NCBI GenBank assembly: GCA_025201765.1
Contig: MU623400.1
Span: 1 to 64,000, forward strand
DNA: 64,000 nucleotides
Origin: Daldinia sp. FL1419
Lineage: Eukaryota > Ascomycota > Sordariomycetes > Xylariales > Hypoxylaceae
Reading direction: 5' to 3'
Both the position numbers and the translations under genes were made by a program. Under the pieces are notes generated by a model that did no database searches, had not been told where the DNA came from, and worked only from the letters and a program-made list of their open reading frames with translations. Positions 35,578-47,900 of this stretch are shown here, piece by piece; position 1 is the stretch's first letter, and every line of letters begins with the position of its first letter.

Positions 35578-37109
35578 GACCCATGCGAAGTTACGACGAA
35601 AAGTCTACGGAGCCTTGCAGCGTTCTACGATATGACACCATCAAATTCAAAAGTGGTTGTTTGTATTGCTTGCGTGGCTACGAAAGTCGAGTTGGGTTTA
35701 CGCGACATCCCCCTCGCCTCCGATCGCAGTCCGACGACGACGATCTGACAGCAAACGGGATATGGATGTCACGAGAAATAAGAGTAATTAAAGGGGTGAT
35801 AATCTCCGGCTCCCATCCTCTATCTCCACATAAATATCGTATCTGACAGGAGGCTCTTGTTGGTAATATTGGTGATACTATCCCGACGCTACTCGCCGAG
35901 GGCGCCCGTTCAGCCCCCTGATCACAAAATGAGTAATTGATAGGTATTAAGCCAGCTGATTTCGTTACCGATTTCAAATTATTTGTCGCATTCAACTAAT
36001 TGCATCGATAAGCGACGAAACATATTCGGATCACCGTGCTTTGAGCCTCATTGCAATATGCACATAAGCCGCAATATATAGTCGAGATTGGTTTTTAGTA
36101 AGACCGTCGCACGCATGATTATCACCGAGCCTCGTTGGCCGGTCACGGACGCATCTTGTGTGACCCGTTCAGCCCTATGAGAGGTCAGAGAAATCTCTAA
36201 TCTCGGCCGTACGTAAGCGCGACGAGATCTGACTGCCTATGTACACGTTCGTTGAGCTACAGCATCTTAATTTGGAAATACCGAAGCGGCCCGATGGATG
36301 AGACCAGCGTGGGGTTAGGATGAAGAGCAGCGAATATCGCACAAAGTCGGATAGAGCAAATCCAGGAAGTTCACCCTTTTTAATCAAACCTGCGACTTCG
36401 AATCCTATATGTCTATGCAGTAATACCCAAGCGGCACAAGCTAATACGTGTTGAATCTCCAAAAGGGAGATCGAGAGTAAGGGAGCCCAATCGGAGGAAA
36501 TTTGCTAGGATGTCCACGAACTGTGTTATTCGCTACGTTAATCATTTTCGGTGCTGACTCGCAGATTCGCACCCTTCCAAACGGCCCGCCGTCGTATTGC
36601 CGCGGGCTAGATGATGACGGGAAGCTGACGCCTAGAGCGGCTCTCGAAAGCGTGACTAGCCCTCCCTGTAAGCTGATGTTATATTCCAGCGGGTTTCCCA
36701 CCTAGCCATTTTCCCTATTCCCATAGCCGGTCCAATGTCGCTGCTAACAGGCTAGCCCTTTGATTGGTCCCTGGCACATTTTTGATTGGCGGTCAGTGGC
36801 TGGCTGTTCATAACACGGCTCAGACAACGACTGGATTGGGTACAAGTCAGGGCGAAGGACACGGCAGCCCTGTTCATATCAAATCGCTCAGTATATATCC
36901 ACCGTATAAACTACCGCTTCAGAAGCAGCGGAGTGACGTAGCTGCTCCCGCTACGATTTTATAAATATCTCTTCGTCCTGCCTCCCGCCACGTCTCGCAG
37001 ACACCTGGCCGAATCCTGCTACCCCTTTCGCCTTTCGGTTGCATATCCTGCCAACCGCTCTAATTTTCGCTTGTTTAGCGTCTACATATAGCATCCCGGA
37101 ACCGCCTTG
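35578..37109. other. intergenic region
   Basis: 1.5 kb without a supported gene. An 87-codon ATG frame begins 6 bases after the MED8 stop (35583) but has no recognisable features and is probably 3' UTR. Minus-strand frames at 36175-36701 lack ATG starts and could be old coding remnants; evidence is too weak to call them. Confidence 0.5.
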
Positions 37110-38252
37110 ATGGTATCCGTCCCAGACATGCTTCTGGACCAATTTGACGATTGCGACTGGGTCGGTGGAAATATTGCCGCGTGGGGATTCGGTGATTGTT
37201 CCGAACAAGGGGAAATTATGGCAAAGCCCGTTACTAATCCCGATCCAAGGCCTCTCAAGTTGGAAAACCTGAACAAAGAGACACTTTCCGACTTCGAGGC
37301 TCTAATGCTAGGAGAGATTTCAAGCGACGGGTGTTCGGAAGACGAAATGGATTCGGCCACCAGCTCCGAAGATGAAGGCTTCTTTCCGTTTATGGAATTA
37401 CCCCTGGAAATTAGACTACAGATTTATCGTTGGCTACACCTGATGACGCCCATCCAGCTAACTCAGTTCGCGCCGTGGTACCCGAACCCCGTTTATCGTG
37501 CTTACCACGTCAAAGCTGTAGCGATGGACGCGGAAACAGATTCGTCGCGGCGTAACTTCGGGGTGCCGAAGGGGAACCAAATCCCGATAGCGGAGTATTC
37601 GCAACTACTCTCACCGTACCGGCCAAACTGCTACATGCCCACCTCGATGCTGATAGCGAATCGACAAATCTATCACGAGAGTAGGCATTTGCCATTCCTA
37701 GAAAACGAATTCGTATTTGTCAACTGGTTCACGTCCGGGTTATGGGCGGCGCGATCATTTCTTAAGAGGTTGCAGCCTTGGCAGCTGGCGATGCGATACG
37801 CTCGCCTAGAGCTTCTATCGCGAGATCTCATGGGGCGGTCCTTGGGAGAGTGGAAAGAACTATGCGAGGCTTGGGCTCCAGGGCTAAAGGGGTTAAGGCT
37901 GAAAATCCTAAGCGGGGGAGGCGGAGGAAGAGGAGGAGCAGGAGGTGGAATATCAACAGGAGGGATGTGGGTCGTAGCTGGACCGCCACAAAAAGGGGCT
38001 CTAACCGTAAGGATACGAGATTCGGACGGCAGCGCAGCAGGATGGATTGAGGGTGGCTTGAAGCTTTTAAAAAGACTTCAGTACCTAGAAGTTGAGCTCT
38101 CCGTCGCCGACTGGGATGCTAGAGCAAAGTTGGAGTGGTGCCGAAGTTTAGAAGATACGATAAACGAGTCAAAGACGGATACGGAGCGCCACGTACGAGT
38201 TTGTTGCGTCGAAAGAGTAGTCCAGGAGGGGAGAAAATTTGTAAGCTTATGA
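37110..38252 (+). CDS. hypothetical F-box/2EXR-like protein
   Basis: A single exon of 380 codons from the ATG at 37110. After an acidic N-terminus comes FFPFMELPLEIRLQIYRWL (91-109), the start of the F-box-like or 2EXR-type region common in large fungal families. A conserved-looking stretch follows (MLIANRQIYHESRHLPFLENEFVF split over about 178-202), in which exposed Tyr/Glu/Ser residues are typical of these proteins. A Gly-rich insertion (SGGGGGRGGAGGG) lies at about residue 270. Such proteins may be ubiquitin-ligase substrate adaptors, but function is unknown for most. There is no signal peptide or membrane segment. Confidence 0.75.
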   Translation: MVSVPDMLLDQFDDCDWVGGNIAAWGFGDCSEQGEIMAKPVTNPDPRPLKLENLNKETLSDFEALMLGEISSDGCSEDEMDSATSSEDEGFFPFMELPLEIRLQIYRWLHLMTPIQLTQFAPWYPNPVYRAYHVKAVAMDAETDSSRRNFGVPKGNQIPIAEYSQLLSPYRPNCYMPTSMLIANRQIYHESRHLPFLENEFVFVNWFTSGLWAARSFLKRLQPWQLAMRYARLELLSRDLMGRSLGEWKELCEAWAPGLKGLRLKILSGGGGGRGGAGGGISTGGMWVVAGPPQKGALTVRIRDSDGSAAGWIEGGLKLLKRLQYLEVELSVADWDARAKLEWCRSLEDTINESKTDTERHVRVCCVERVVQEGRKFVSL

Positions 38253-39296
38253 AGCTGACCGTCGCCTTCGAGGAAATGTCATAAAAGCTACCTAGGTACC
38301 TTAGTCCATGCGGTCCAGTTAGTACCTAGGTAGCCGTAAAGGTAGCATTGGTACGGAAAATTTGGGCCAGTCAACCGAACCGAGTCTAAGATGTTTCCAT
38401 ATGAGGCCGGGTTCAATCGGTCCAAGAGCAAACAGCAAACTTTATATTCGATCAGGGGATTAAGGATTAAAGGAGGGGGGGTGGGAGGAAAGTCGATACT
38501 ATACACGCGAATCACGCAAGACAGATTATTAATTGAAAGAAGGGAATTGTCCGCCGTTGTTTTATTTAATAGGAATTTTATTGGCTACGACTAAAAGAAT
38601 ATTACTGGAAAATGGAAGTTCTGAATAGAGGGGATAGGAGGCTCTCTTAAGCTCCTTAGGCGTCTTCCTGGGTTCTTGCATTCTTGCATTCTTATACGAC
38701 CCAAGTTCCGTACGCAAGTCTGCACGAATAAGCAAAAAAATACCTGACCAAAAACAGACTTGGCGGTTTTCTTTTAACCTGCCTACAATTGGTGACAGTG
38801 CAAGGCAACCAGAAAAGTTCTTAGACCGCACCGCCGCCTTCACTTTGGGAGCAAGTTACAAAAGGTACCTAGGTAAAGGTAGGTACCTACACATCCAATC
38901 CAACGCAACAACACGACACACAACACGACACAACACAACACAACGCATTTTACCTAAATCAATTTCTATTTCTCTTCTCTTTCAATTCAGACTTTCTACC
39001 TCAACTGCTTTCACAATAGAAATCTTAGTAACACGGTGCGAAGCTTTATTTACCAATGGATCCGCGTTAACTGTGTTCTATTTATTTCAAAGACAGTTCA
39101 AATCACATCGCGCATCCAATAAAAGCATCACAACATCTAATAACCATACCCCTTCGCCGATACTTCGATACTATACATCGCCGATCGTGATTTCCTTGCT
39201 GATATCTAAATATCCATCGCCGACTGTGAGGCCATCGCCGTCATCTCTCAACGTCACCGACTACCGACTTCCTCGTGGACCTTGATTTGTCACCTG
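38253..39296. other. intergenic region
   Basis: Non-coding; TACCTAGGTA-type palindromes at about 38289-38300, 38323-38332 and 38864-38875, then a CA-rich repeat at 38901-38946. An open frame at 38845-39285 is low-complexity and probably 5' leader of the following gene. Confidence 0.55.
38901..38946. repeat. CAACACGACA-type low-complexity repeat
   Basis: Degenerate repeats of CAACA and CGACA units upstream of the small membrane-protein gene. Confidence 0.75.
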
Positions 39297-39355
39297 GTAT
39301 GTACAAAGACTCTAAAAACAAGAAATATAATAGCTAATATTAATGGTCCTTTTAG
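39297..39355 (+). other. probable 5'-UTR intron
   Basis: GTATGT at 39297, GCTAAT at about 39333-39338 and TTTTAG ending at 39355 make a complete short intron just before the first good ATG (39391). Splicing it out removes an alternative ATG at 39343. Confidence 0.55.
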
Positions 39356-39390
39356 AATCAACTAAAGATTTGAGACTCTCTCCTCATATA

Positions 39391-39672
39391 ATGAGTCTTT
39401 CTACCGAGTCCGCAGATGCTGTGGTGGCAACCTCTCTCAAGAACATCGGCGACAGCAGCATAGATGTCCCTCGTTATACCCTAGTCTTTACGGCTGTCTG
39501 CTTACTTCCCACTCTCTTCGTCATAGTCGCCGTATACTTTCGCGGCAAAGAAACTACAGCTCACTCGTTCCTAGCAAAGGGTCTTCGCATGTTCGCCATC
39601 GGTTTCGGCTACATCATCATCGGCATCTTTTCCCTGCCCATCTTTTGCCTCCATTACGTCGACAAGTACTAG
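39391..39672 (+). CDS. small membrane protein, interrupted by TAG
   Basis: 93 codons from the ATG at 39391 to TAG at 39670-39672. Two hydrophobic segments are visible (about residues 30-48 and 66-88), separated by a short basic loop, so a two-pass membrane protein is likely. I do not recognise the family. The same frame continues beyond TAG for 87 protein-like codons to TGA at 39934, so the gene may be truncated by a nonsense mutation or use readthrough or an unrecognised splice. If the downstream part is translated, the protein would be 180 or so residues with a cytosolic acidic and coiled-coil tail. Confidence 0.55.
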   Translation: MSLSTESADAVVATSLKNIGDSSIDVPRYTLVFTAVCLLPTLFVIVAVYFRGKETTAHSFLAKGLRMFAIGFGYIIIGIFSLPIFCLHYVDKY

Positions 39673-39936
39673 GGGTCCTGGTCGAACATCCTTCTTGGCC
39701 GTCCTATCCGCCCCACCGTCAACAATCCTGGAAATATCTACCGTGGCTTCTATAGCGACTCGGAAGATGACGACGACAACGATGTGGACCTTGAGAACGG
39801 TCCTGGCAGATGTGTCCGTCCGACAAATGACTTCAACGCAGGCCTGTGTACCCCGGTGGAAGAATTCAAGGTCGACAAGAAGGAAATGGAGAAGGAGGTG
39901 CGCAACAAGTTGGCAGAGATGGAAAATCAAAAGTGA
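39673..39936 (+). pseudogene. in-frame continuation of the membrane-protein gene
   Basis: 87 codons plus TGA, in the same frame as the ORF ending at 39672. It begins GSWSNILLGRP and includes an acidic run (SDSEDDDDNDVDLENG) and a charged helix ending KEMEKEVRNKLAEMENQK. The composition is clearly protein-like, and there is no ATG near its start, so it is best read as the 3' part of the same gene. Confidence 0.6.
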
Positions 39937-40983
39937 GAAGAAGCTTGCGATGTCACTACTGCGATCTACGGTCTGGATTCAAAGCAGACATCAGGATGCA
40001 TTGGCGACTTCCTGTTAGGAAGTAAAAAGCAAATAATGGGTCGCGTTGGGTTTTGCATTTTCTTATTAATAAGTACCGCCAGGGTCATGGACTCTTTAAT
40101 GTAATACGATGCCGGATGGTTGGGCGACGGGACAAGATAGGGGGGCGTACGCATTCGCAAGCAACGCCCAACTCCAACACCGGCACATGCTTTTTTGACT
40201 TCGACTTTGACATTCCCGCAAAGACGCAATTGTCTACTCGTCACCGTAGCATGTCGGGGATATCACGTTTTGCCATGGGCTCTTTTGGGGAGTTGTTACT
40301 CTCTGGCTGGTTTGCTTGCGTTTGCGAAGATTTTATTATTCAACTCTGAAGCCTCGAGGCTGTTTTAATAGTAATAATAAAGTTTAACTTAGTTCCCTTC
40401 TCAAACACTTGATTGCCTATCAAATGCGAATCTAGGATTTATTGGTGATATGAATTAGGTAGGTATGCATAAATCCGCGTAGGTTAACTCGTTAATCGCC
40501 CAGGAGCTAATAAAACCTAGGTTGGCCTAGTTAATGTAGGTAAATACCAGTGAAGCACGCACACCCCTGAGAAGTCCTGGAGCTCCCTTATTAACTATTT
40601 GATTACTAATTGGAAAAGCCTGGCTTGCTCCTAAAGCTGGGCTATAATAAATGGTCGCTCGTTGGCAAGGTACTAACTAAAACTAAAACTTGAATATTTT
40701 AAAGAGAAAAAAAAAAATTTTAAAAGCTACGAGAAAGGTTGTTTCGCAGAGATAGGCCGTATCATCCATATCCCAAATATCATACCCATATTCCACATTC
40801 CATATTCCATATTCCGTATTCCATATTCCGTTCGTGTTCTCGTTATTCCCCGTCCCAATTATGTACCGGACCGTCCAGCCCAACACATATTTACACACGC
40901 GCCCTATCTCTTTGCTACGAGTTCCTTTCTCGGCGCCGGAGCCAGAGATACTACCTAGCTAGACGAAATAAATATTACCACGT
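39937..40983. other. intergenic region
   Basis: Non-coding DNA downstream of the small membrane gene and of the minus-strand gene that follows. It contains the ATTCCAT heptamer repeats at 40787-40830. No supported gene. Confidence 0.6.
40787..40830. repeat. CATATTC heptamer tandem repeat
   Basis: About six degenerate 7-base units (CATATTC, with CACATTC and CGTATTC variants). Confidence 0.8.
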
Positions 40984-42242
40984 TCATACCTTGCCAGCCA
41001 AGTACAATATATTCTCCCGAACCGCCTCCGTTAGTTCGCCTTGGCCTGTGTACACGTATTGCACCGTCTCAGGCCACACTTCGGCGTGGGGCATGGGCAG
41101 ATATATGACATCGCCTTCGCGAATGTGGCCCGAGACTAGTAGAACAGCTACAACGGGTAAGTATGCCCGAGCATACGGGAGGTCTTGAATATGGCGTTAG
41201 TTTGCATAGGGCGAATGCTATTAAGGTAGGTCTACTTACGTATTGGTATGGCCTTCGCATCCCTTATCAAGCCCTCGAGATCCAAAGGCGTGCCCGACCG
41301 CAGTAGTGCACCCGATCTCACGGTACTCGAGCGCCTGGGCCTGGGCTGCGTAAGAGCCGGGCCGCCGTTTTGGAACAGCGACGTAGAAAGGCGCCGCTCG
41401 TCCAAGCCGTTGTTGACCTGTATCTGGGGAGGCGGGTCGGGGATGGTGGCCCGTAGCTCATCGATATCGAAGTTGCGCTGGATTAGGAATGTGGACCTCC
41501 CCTGAGACTGAGGCCGGACTATGGCACGAACCGTCTGTCGGTTGTTTGGTGGCGGCCCCGGTGGTAACTTTACGAACCCTGGACCTGTCGGGGTGCCACA
41601 GTTGTGCTGGCGTAGGGACCTGGCGATAATATACGCATCAGCCATCTTGGAACTGCCGAAATAGACGGGGCCCCAGGTCCGAAGTTGGTCCCGGAGCTTT
41701 AACGCTGCTTCCATGCGTGGTGAACTCGGCGGCGCGGAGTAGTTAGTGTTATAATAGCTAGGCCTCCTTAATTGATATCCGGAGGGAGCATCGTGCATGA
41801 GCCCTGATATGGAACCGTCTAGAGACCGCAGACTGTCTCTCCGAGGCGACGCATCCGGCGAAGCTGGTGTTAATAGGCCATTAGAAATGCTCATCGGCGG
41901 TAGAATGCTGATCTTTTCGAGTCTCGCGACTAGCGGCGACTGCGAGAACTCTTCCATAGGAGCCAGGGGCGCCGCGCTTAGGGACGCCATAGTTCTTTGG
42001 TCAAGGCTATTGACTAGCGCCCTGTCCTGCCTCCTCATCGACCCATCGTACGAAGCGGGATGGACTGGATTTGGGCTTGGTAGGCTCGGGAAGCCCTTGG
42101 GAGATAGCGGCGACGGCGACGGGCCGACGCTAATGGGAGTTGGCCGAAAGACCGTCTTGGTCATGTTGTTAGGGTTGTAGTAGTTATTAGTCCATATAGG
42201 CTCGAGACCTGGGTGCCTCGAGATATTCACATCGCTTGTCAT
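40984..42242 (-). CDS. hypothetical Ser/Pro-rich protein
   Basis: Two exons (41240-42242 and 40984-41135) separated by a 104-nt intron (GTAAGT/TAG) give about 384 residues. The first 180 residues are Ser/Pro-rich and probably disordered. A more ordered part starts near RMEAALKLRDQLRTWGPVYFG, and the C-terminal exon reads SGHIREGDVIYLPMPH, then VQYVYTGQGELTEAVRENILYLAGKV. The VYTG-type ending vaguely recalls BTB/POZ proteins, but that is not established. The start is the ATG at 42242; a longer frame has only TTG. The end is less certain because the final AAG GTATGA could also be a splice donor. Divergent from GWT1. Confidence 0.65.
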
Positions 42243-43386
42243 TTGGTATCGAGCGTAGAAGTAGCAGCTCAATAAGCTAGAGTGTCTATTCGGAAAACTT
42301 ACTCAAGATTTTGAGAAAAAGCAAAAAGGAAAGGCAAGGACGTGACGGACACCCCCATGATAAGGATGGAATTTAAGCAGGATTTCTATGAATAGATAAA
42401 AGGACAAAGCCCCTTTTGTGTATTCTTCTTTCTACATGATAGGGGGGTGGGGGGTGAACAAACGGAAGAATCAAAGGAAACAAGCTATATAGTAATTGTC
42501 ATTGCGTTGCGCCAAGCCGTAGAACAATTACCAGGTCCCGAAGGAGTTTCCAACCCTACGTGGCAAAAGAGAGAGAGAAAAGAACCGCTATCAGGCCAAG
42601 TCAGCTAGGTAACAAGCCATGATACGGGCACGATTAGGAGAATAAAGGAACTCTGAGGCTGTAACTGCTCGCTTAGAGGGGGTTTACGTGAAGAACCGGG
42701 GATAAGAAGCCGATTTGGGGGAGGGGGGGGGAGATGAAGGAGTTCGGGAATTTCTTCTAGACCGAGCCTCAAGACAAAGAGATCTAGATTTGGCACATTT
42801 CACATGACTACGAGTGTTTGTGCTTGGGGTTTGTGAAAAATTTTCAGGGCGAAGTTGGTTTATTATAGGATTATTGATGTTGTTGAAGTGTAAAGGGTGA
42901 GGGAGTTGAAAGAAATAGATGCGATTCGTAGTTATTATACGTATATAGTTAATCTCGTGTATTTAAGTACTTAGGTTAGGTAGATATCTTTTATATTCAT
43001 ATCCTTGCACTACTATTTCAAGGTATGAATATAATTATTGAAATAATTATATAATTCAAAAGCTTAGCTTTTACCATAGCTAAGTTGTGATCTCATACAT
43101 AGCATGAGCTGCCAGCGGCCCACTATTTTATGTTGATCAAGAAGTTTAATTTGTCCATTTCGCATTTCGCATTCCGCAACAACTTGAAGAAGCTACATAT
43201 TCTAACTAACCCTTCTTTAAGAACAACATAACAAATTTCGAGCTGATATCTGTCCAAAAGGCCACTGCTCCTTTTATTTCGTCACGATGCTAATAGATTA
43301 TCGGTAGTATTCTTCAATAAATCTATTAATTCTTTTCCGCCCTTCTTATTTTTATATATACTGTTACCCGCGCGAGACGAGACAGG
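42243..43386. promoter_or_regulatory. divergent upstream region of unknown gene and GWT1
   Basis: 1.1 kb of non-coding DNA with a G-rich run near 42441-42456, another at 42717-42731 and AT-rich DNA at 42940-43360. No specific site recognised. Confidence 0.5.
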
Positions 43387-44959
43387 ATGGGCTCCAATGC
43401 GACCAGCTATAAGCAGATGAAGGAGGACTTCGTGTCTGGCCTATCAGGTGGTCCAGTCTCCGAGATAAACTACGTAACTGCGATCGGACCTGTATGTTTT
43501 CCCGATTTATAATGAATGAACTCTCCGAGAACTTAATCCCGGAGCTCATAGCTAACGCGAGCTTTCTAATTAGGTCGCCTTTGTCCTATGGTCCATCCTG
43601 CAGTCCCGACAGTCTTTCTTCAAGCCGTATAAGCCCCTGAGCTTTGTGGTCGACTTCCTCCTAAACGTTGTGGCTACGTTGCTAGCGATAACGCTCTACG
43701 CGGACAAACCATTGCTTCTCTCCGGCTTGATCCTCGTCCCCGCTATATTCGTCTACGCGCTGCCCCCGAACCCCGCCGTGTCGAGAAAGAAGCCCAAACT
43801 CCCCCCAAATGCGCAAGCTCAAAAGTCGCAGGGCGCGCTAAGCGTCCTGTCTACCAAGCCGTTCTTGACAACCTACCGGGGAGTCATGATGATCACTACC
43901 TGCTTGGCGATTCTGGCGGTAGATTTCAGGATATTCCCTCGAAGATTCGCAAAGGTCGAGACGTGGGGCACCTCGTTGATGGATGTGGGCGTAGGCTCCT
44001 TTGTCTTCTCGGCAGGAATTGTTGCTGCGCGCCCGGTCCTGAAGGAGAGGGCGGAGGGACGTACGACGCCATTGTTTCAGCGACTTCTATACGCCATGAG
44101 GCATTCGCTTCCTCTCCTAGTTCTGGGTGTCATCCGACTTATAAGTGTCAAAGGTCTCGACTATGCCGAGCACGTAACCGAGTACGGCGTCCATTGGAAT
44201 TTCTTTTTTACCCTGGGCTTTCTTCCCCCGTTCGTCGCGATTTTCCAGTCGGCACTAAAAGTAATCCCGTCCTACGCTGCTCTCGCTATCCTCCTAGGGG
44301 TAATCTATCAAGCCGTGCTAGAGACTACCAGTCTAAAAGCCTTTATTCTTATCGCCCCACGGACTGACATCATCTCCATGAACAAAGAAGGTATATGCAG
44401 CTTCTTTGGATACCTCGCAATATTCTTGGCTGGCCAAGATACCGGCATGTATGTGCTACCTAGGAGTATTAACCCGCGCAGCGGAGTGAGTAGCGGTACC
44501 CAACGGACTACTTTACTCCTGACTATGACTGCGTGGACGTCTATCTGGGCCATTCTATACTTCTTTACTACGAATTACAGCTACGGCGCCGGGCTAGATG
44601 TATCCCGACGATTAGCTAACCTACCTTATGTCCTCTGGATCGCAGCGTTTAACTCGTGCCAGCTACTAGCATGCTGTGCCATCGAGAGCTTCTTCTTTCC
44701 GTCGTTCTATAACGCTACGGACGCGAAGACGGAGCAGGAGGCATACGAGACGGCTACAAGTAGGGTTCTTCGAGCGTATAATAGGAATGGTCTGGCTATA
44801 TTCTTGGTCGCGAATTTACTTACGGGGCTGGTCAACCTGACGGTACCTACGCTAGACGTCGGGCCGAGTGTTACTATGGGAATATTGGTGGGATATGCTG
44901 CGGTTCTTACGACGCTCGCGGTGGCGCTTGATGCTTGGGATGTTTCTATCAAGTTGTAA
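43387..44959 (+). CDS. GWT1: GPI-anchored wall transfer protein 1 (inositol acyltransferase)
   Basis: Two exons (43387-43491, 43574-44959), joined in phase 0 across an 82-nt intron (GTATGT/TAG), give 496 residues. The protein is strongly hydrophobic with about 12-13 membrane segments. Characteristic stretches include [12 protein letters not shown] (11-22), [37 protein letters not shown] split over two segments, and [22 protein letters not shown]1/PIG-W acylates the inositol of GlcN-PI in the ER, an early step of GPI-anchor synthesis, and is the known target of the gepinacin/manogepix class of antifungals. With the GPI-anchored GH76 enzyme and MPDU1-like protein it belongs to the same broad wall-biogenesis process, though the genes are not clustered. 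Confidence 0.95.
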
Positions 44960-47900
44960 GTAGGTAAGTACCTAGGTAGGTACAAGTGATAGGTTGGTAG
45001 TTTGGAATATAGGAGAAATTGATGTAATTCGTGGGCTTTGTATTTGCTCTTATATGTGATAACAGGTGGTCACCCGATTACTATAGATTTGGTACCTTGC
45101 CTCGTTCTTGTTGAGCTAATGTCATAGCCCAGTATTTTAACATCTTCTAAAAGGTCCGGAGGCCGCCCTAGGCAAATTGACGAGACATTATCTAGGTAGG
45201 TAGGTAGTTTACTAGTTGTACCTAGTATTCTGTTTCTAACCTTGGCTGCAATTTGAATGTCTCGATATATCTTCCGCAAAATTAGAGCGGTGGATGTTAG
45301 AGTATAGACCTAGATAACTAATAACTTACGTTTTAGATAGATAGTTATGTTGCCGGGAAACTATGCTAGGATGAGTATGAAAGTAATTGAATATACTGCC
45401 AAAGTAAAATGTGCACTGGTTGTGTGTGAAGTCCTCCGTCTACGTTATCGAGTTGATGAGACTATGCTTCTCGGTTATGGTACTCCAATCTGATTCTTTC
45501 CTATTGTTGGACGAATTGCTTCATACTGGATCCGCTGAATGGATCGCGGTGGTCAGGTGGTGTCTACTAGGCTGGTATATCGTGTCACAAGACGACAGCG
45601 TGGTCTTCTCAAGGCATCTACTTCCGCCGTCGGATTATCTGCGTAGTCCCACCGGCTCTGCTACGTCTACTATTGGTTGTCAGCGGCAATTGGGAAGAGA
45701 CAAAGACAATACCGGATCATGGATGATCGCCGCGTTTAGGTGCCGCGACGGTGATATTCATCTGAGTGCCAGACAGTCAGATTGGCTTCCCCCCCGGGTG
45801 ACCCACGACCCCGGATGATCGTGTGCTACATACCTAGGTAGCCAGCCACATTGCCATATCTGTTTCAAGCATCTCACGTCAATTTATGTTTAGAGTGTTT
45901 CCGCTATTAAGGGTTCTAAGAAACGGGTTGCCGAATTCCACTATCTAGGAGCCAGGTAGGTGATGTATACATATAATTAACCCCCTCCCCCCAGCTTCAT
46001 TTGAACCCGAAACCTCAATCCCGGGCCAAACTGGATCGATTCGGTTGAATTTTCCGGGACATGCACGTACATATTGAAGTTCACTCTCGACTTAATTAAG
46101 TGCTGAGGATCGACGTCTGCATGAATGCGTTTTCCAATATCCCATCTTCTCATTGGCTGGGATTTATAATTATAGGGATTGGTTTCTTCTAAGCCGATTT
46201 AATTCGAAAACAAGATTTCTCAGACGCTCGAGCTGGGTGGTTTGTTTTGCGGTTGAACGAAATGTCAAGATTTCTTACTCCTAGAATGTTTTATGCGTTG
46301 GACGACTGCCCTCGGCAAGCATCTACGTGACTCTTTATATATACCTACTATACCTATTTGAACGACGGCAGAGTCGAACGAGTCTGGGCCGATGACGACG
46401 ATCTTCAGGCGGGTAAAAATGTACGGTATGGCGCGAAGTCCGAGCTCTTTGGGTCCCGGACTAACCGACTTCTTCTCGGCTAACCGCCAGACAGACCCAT
46501 ACCTTGAAAGGTTAATAAGTTCTCAATTATTCCTCTGACCCCTGCTCGTATCCATGAAAGGTCATCTCCGATGTTAATGCAAGAAGATCTGATCTTCCCA
46601 GCCTGTCAGAAGAGTGGAACCCTGTCATCTGCCGTAGCTGAAAGCTGCAAGAGAGTGACTTTGTGTATATGTGTTAGGTAGTTATGTGTTTCTACGTTGG
46701 ACGGCTGGTTAGAGGAATTTGGAAAATATGACGACTTGATGATATGCCGAACTATTTTCTTACTTTCTTACCGTCTTTTCTTAAGAGAGATAGAAGACTA
46801 AGTCATTATAAGAGTCGTATCTCGAATCCTGTTTATTATATTAACGTCTCAGCCTTACTGGGGCTAGGCTAAAAGAGGCGTCCTTTTCGGCTCGAGAGGT
46901 GGAGGATCGTCGAAAGAGGTCTTCGTTTGTTATGGCCGCGACATTCGTGACCACAACAAACAACGAGATGTTCGAGTTAAAACCAACCATCGTTCGCGAC
47001 CGCGTCGAAGATACCTGCTAGCCCGGAATAAATGGGACGTAGATGGTATTTGATGATATGCCGCTAACTGCAGGGAGAATCTTAGGCAGAAATATTCTCG
47101 TCGTGCATAATAGTAATACTTGATACTGCCCGAAATTAGTACAATAACGATTGATACGTAAGAGTTCAGCCTTGCGGCTAATACAAGGAGACAGAGAAGA
47201 TGAGAAGCTACCCCTAGCACTGGGTAGAAGACTATATTTTGTATTCGATGATGTGATGGACGACCTTTGTTTACTTGGTCGTATAAAAGAAGATTGAAAC
47301 GATGGCTTACATAGTACGACTTACATTGTGCAAGTAGTCAGGTACTGCTATGTAGCTTGTATGTAGAAATGCTACAGTAGAGACCTAATGAAGCGCTCTT
47401 CTTATTTTAGACCCCGGTATCCCTGCCGTTTCAGATAGCCCGTCGCCCGTCGCGCTTCTAACCCGTAAGATTGTTCGGCCTTCTCTTATTAGTCGGGACT
47501 CGGAAGACGTTTGGACTTGCTGGACTTGGCTATTTGGGCTATCACTTGCAAATTGCAACTCGAGAAGCGCCACAAGACGTGTGTCTAATTCTAATTGTGA
47601 GAGTAGATAGTGTATATATTATATTTCACTATTTCACGGAAGAGGTGAAAATGCGTCAAGGATGGATCCTTGTAACTAGAATCGATAAATATCTGGGAGA
47701 CAGCCACATTTGCCGTCTTGCGGCATTGCCTAATGACTTGCATGATTCGCATGTTGGTTACACGGGAATATGCTTAAAGTAGAGAATGCTTGCCATGTTT
47801 GCAATGCTCGGGTCCACGATGTTGGCAAGGAGTTTGTTTTCCACGTCTTCTGCATGCCTTTAGGCAGGTAATGAAGATCATCTCATGTATGTTATGGTAT

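Noticed and set aside
35583..35846. 87-codon ATG frame 6 bases after MED8
   Set aside because: No recognisable features; position fits the MED8 3' UTR.
36441..36705. overlapping frames on both strands upstream of the F-box-like gene
   Set aside because: Both lack ATG starts; neither strand shows a convincing protein family.
45411..45818. 135-codon open frame downstream of GWT1
   Set aside because: Begins with a non-ATG codon, shows no domain or splice signals and has mixed composition.
45986..46040. possible tRNA T-arm (TTTGAACCCG) on the minus strand
   Set aside because: Flanking bases do not form the stem pairs, and no matching A box or cloverleaf could be drawn. No tRNA was found in the window.
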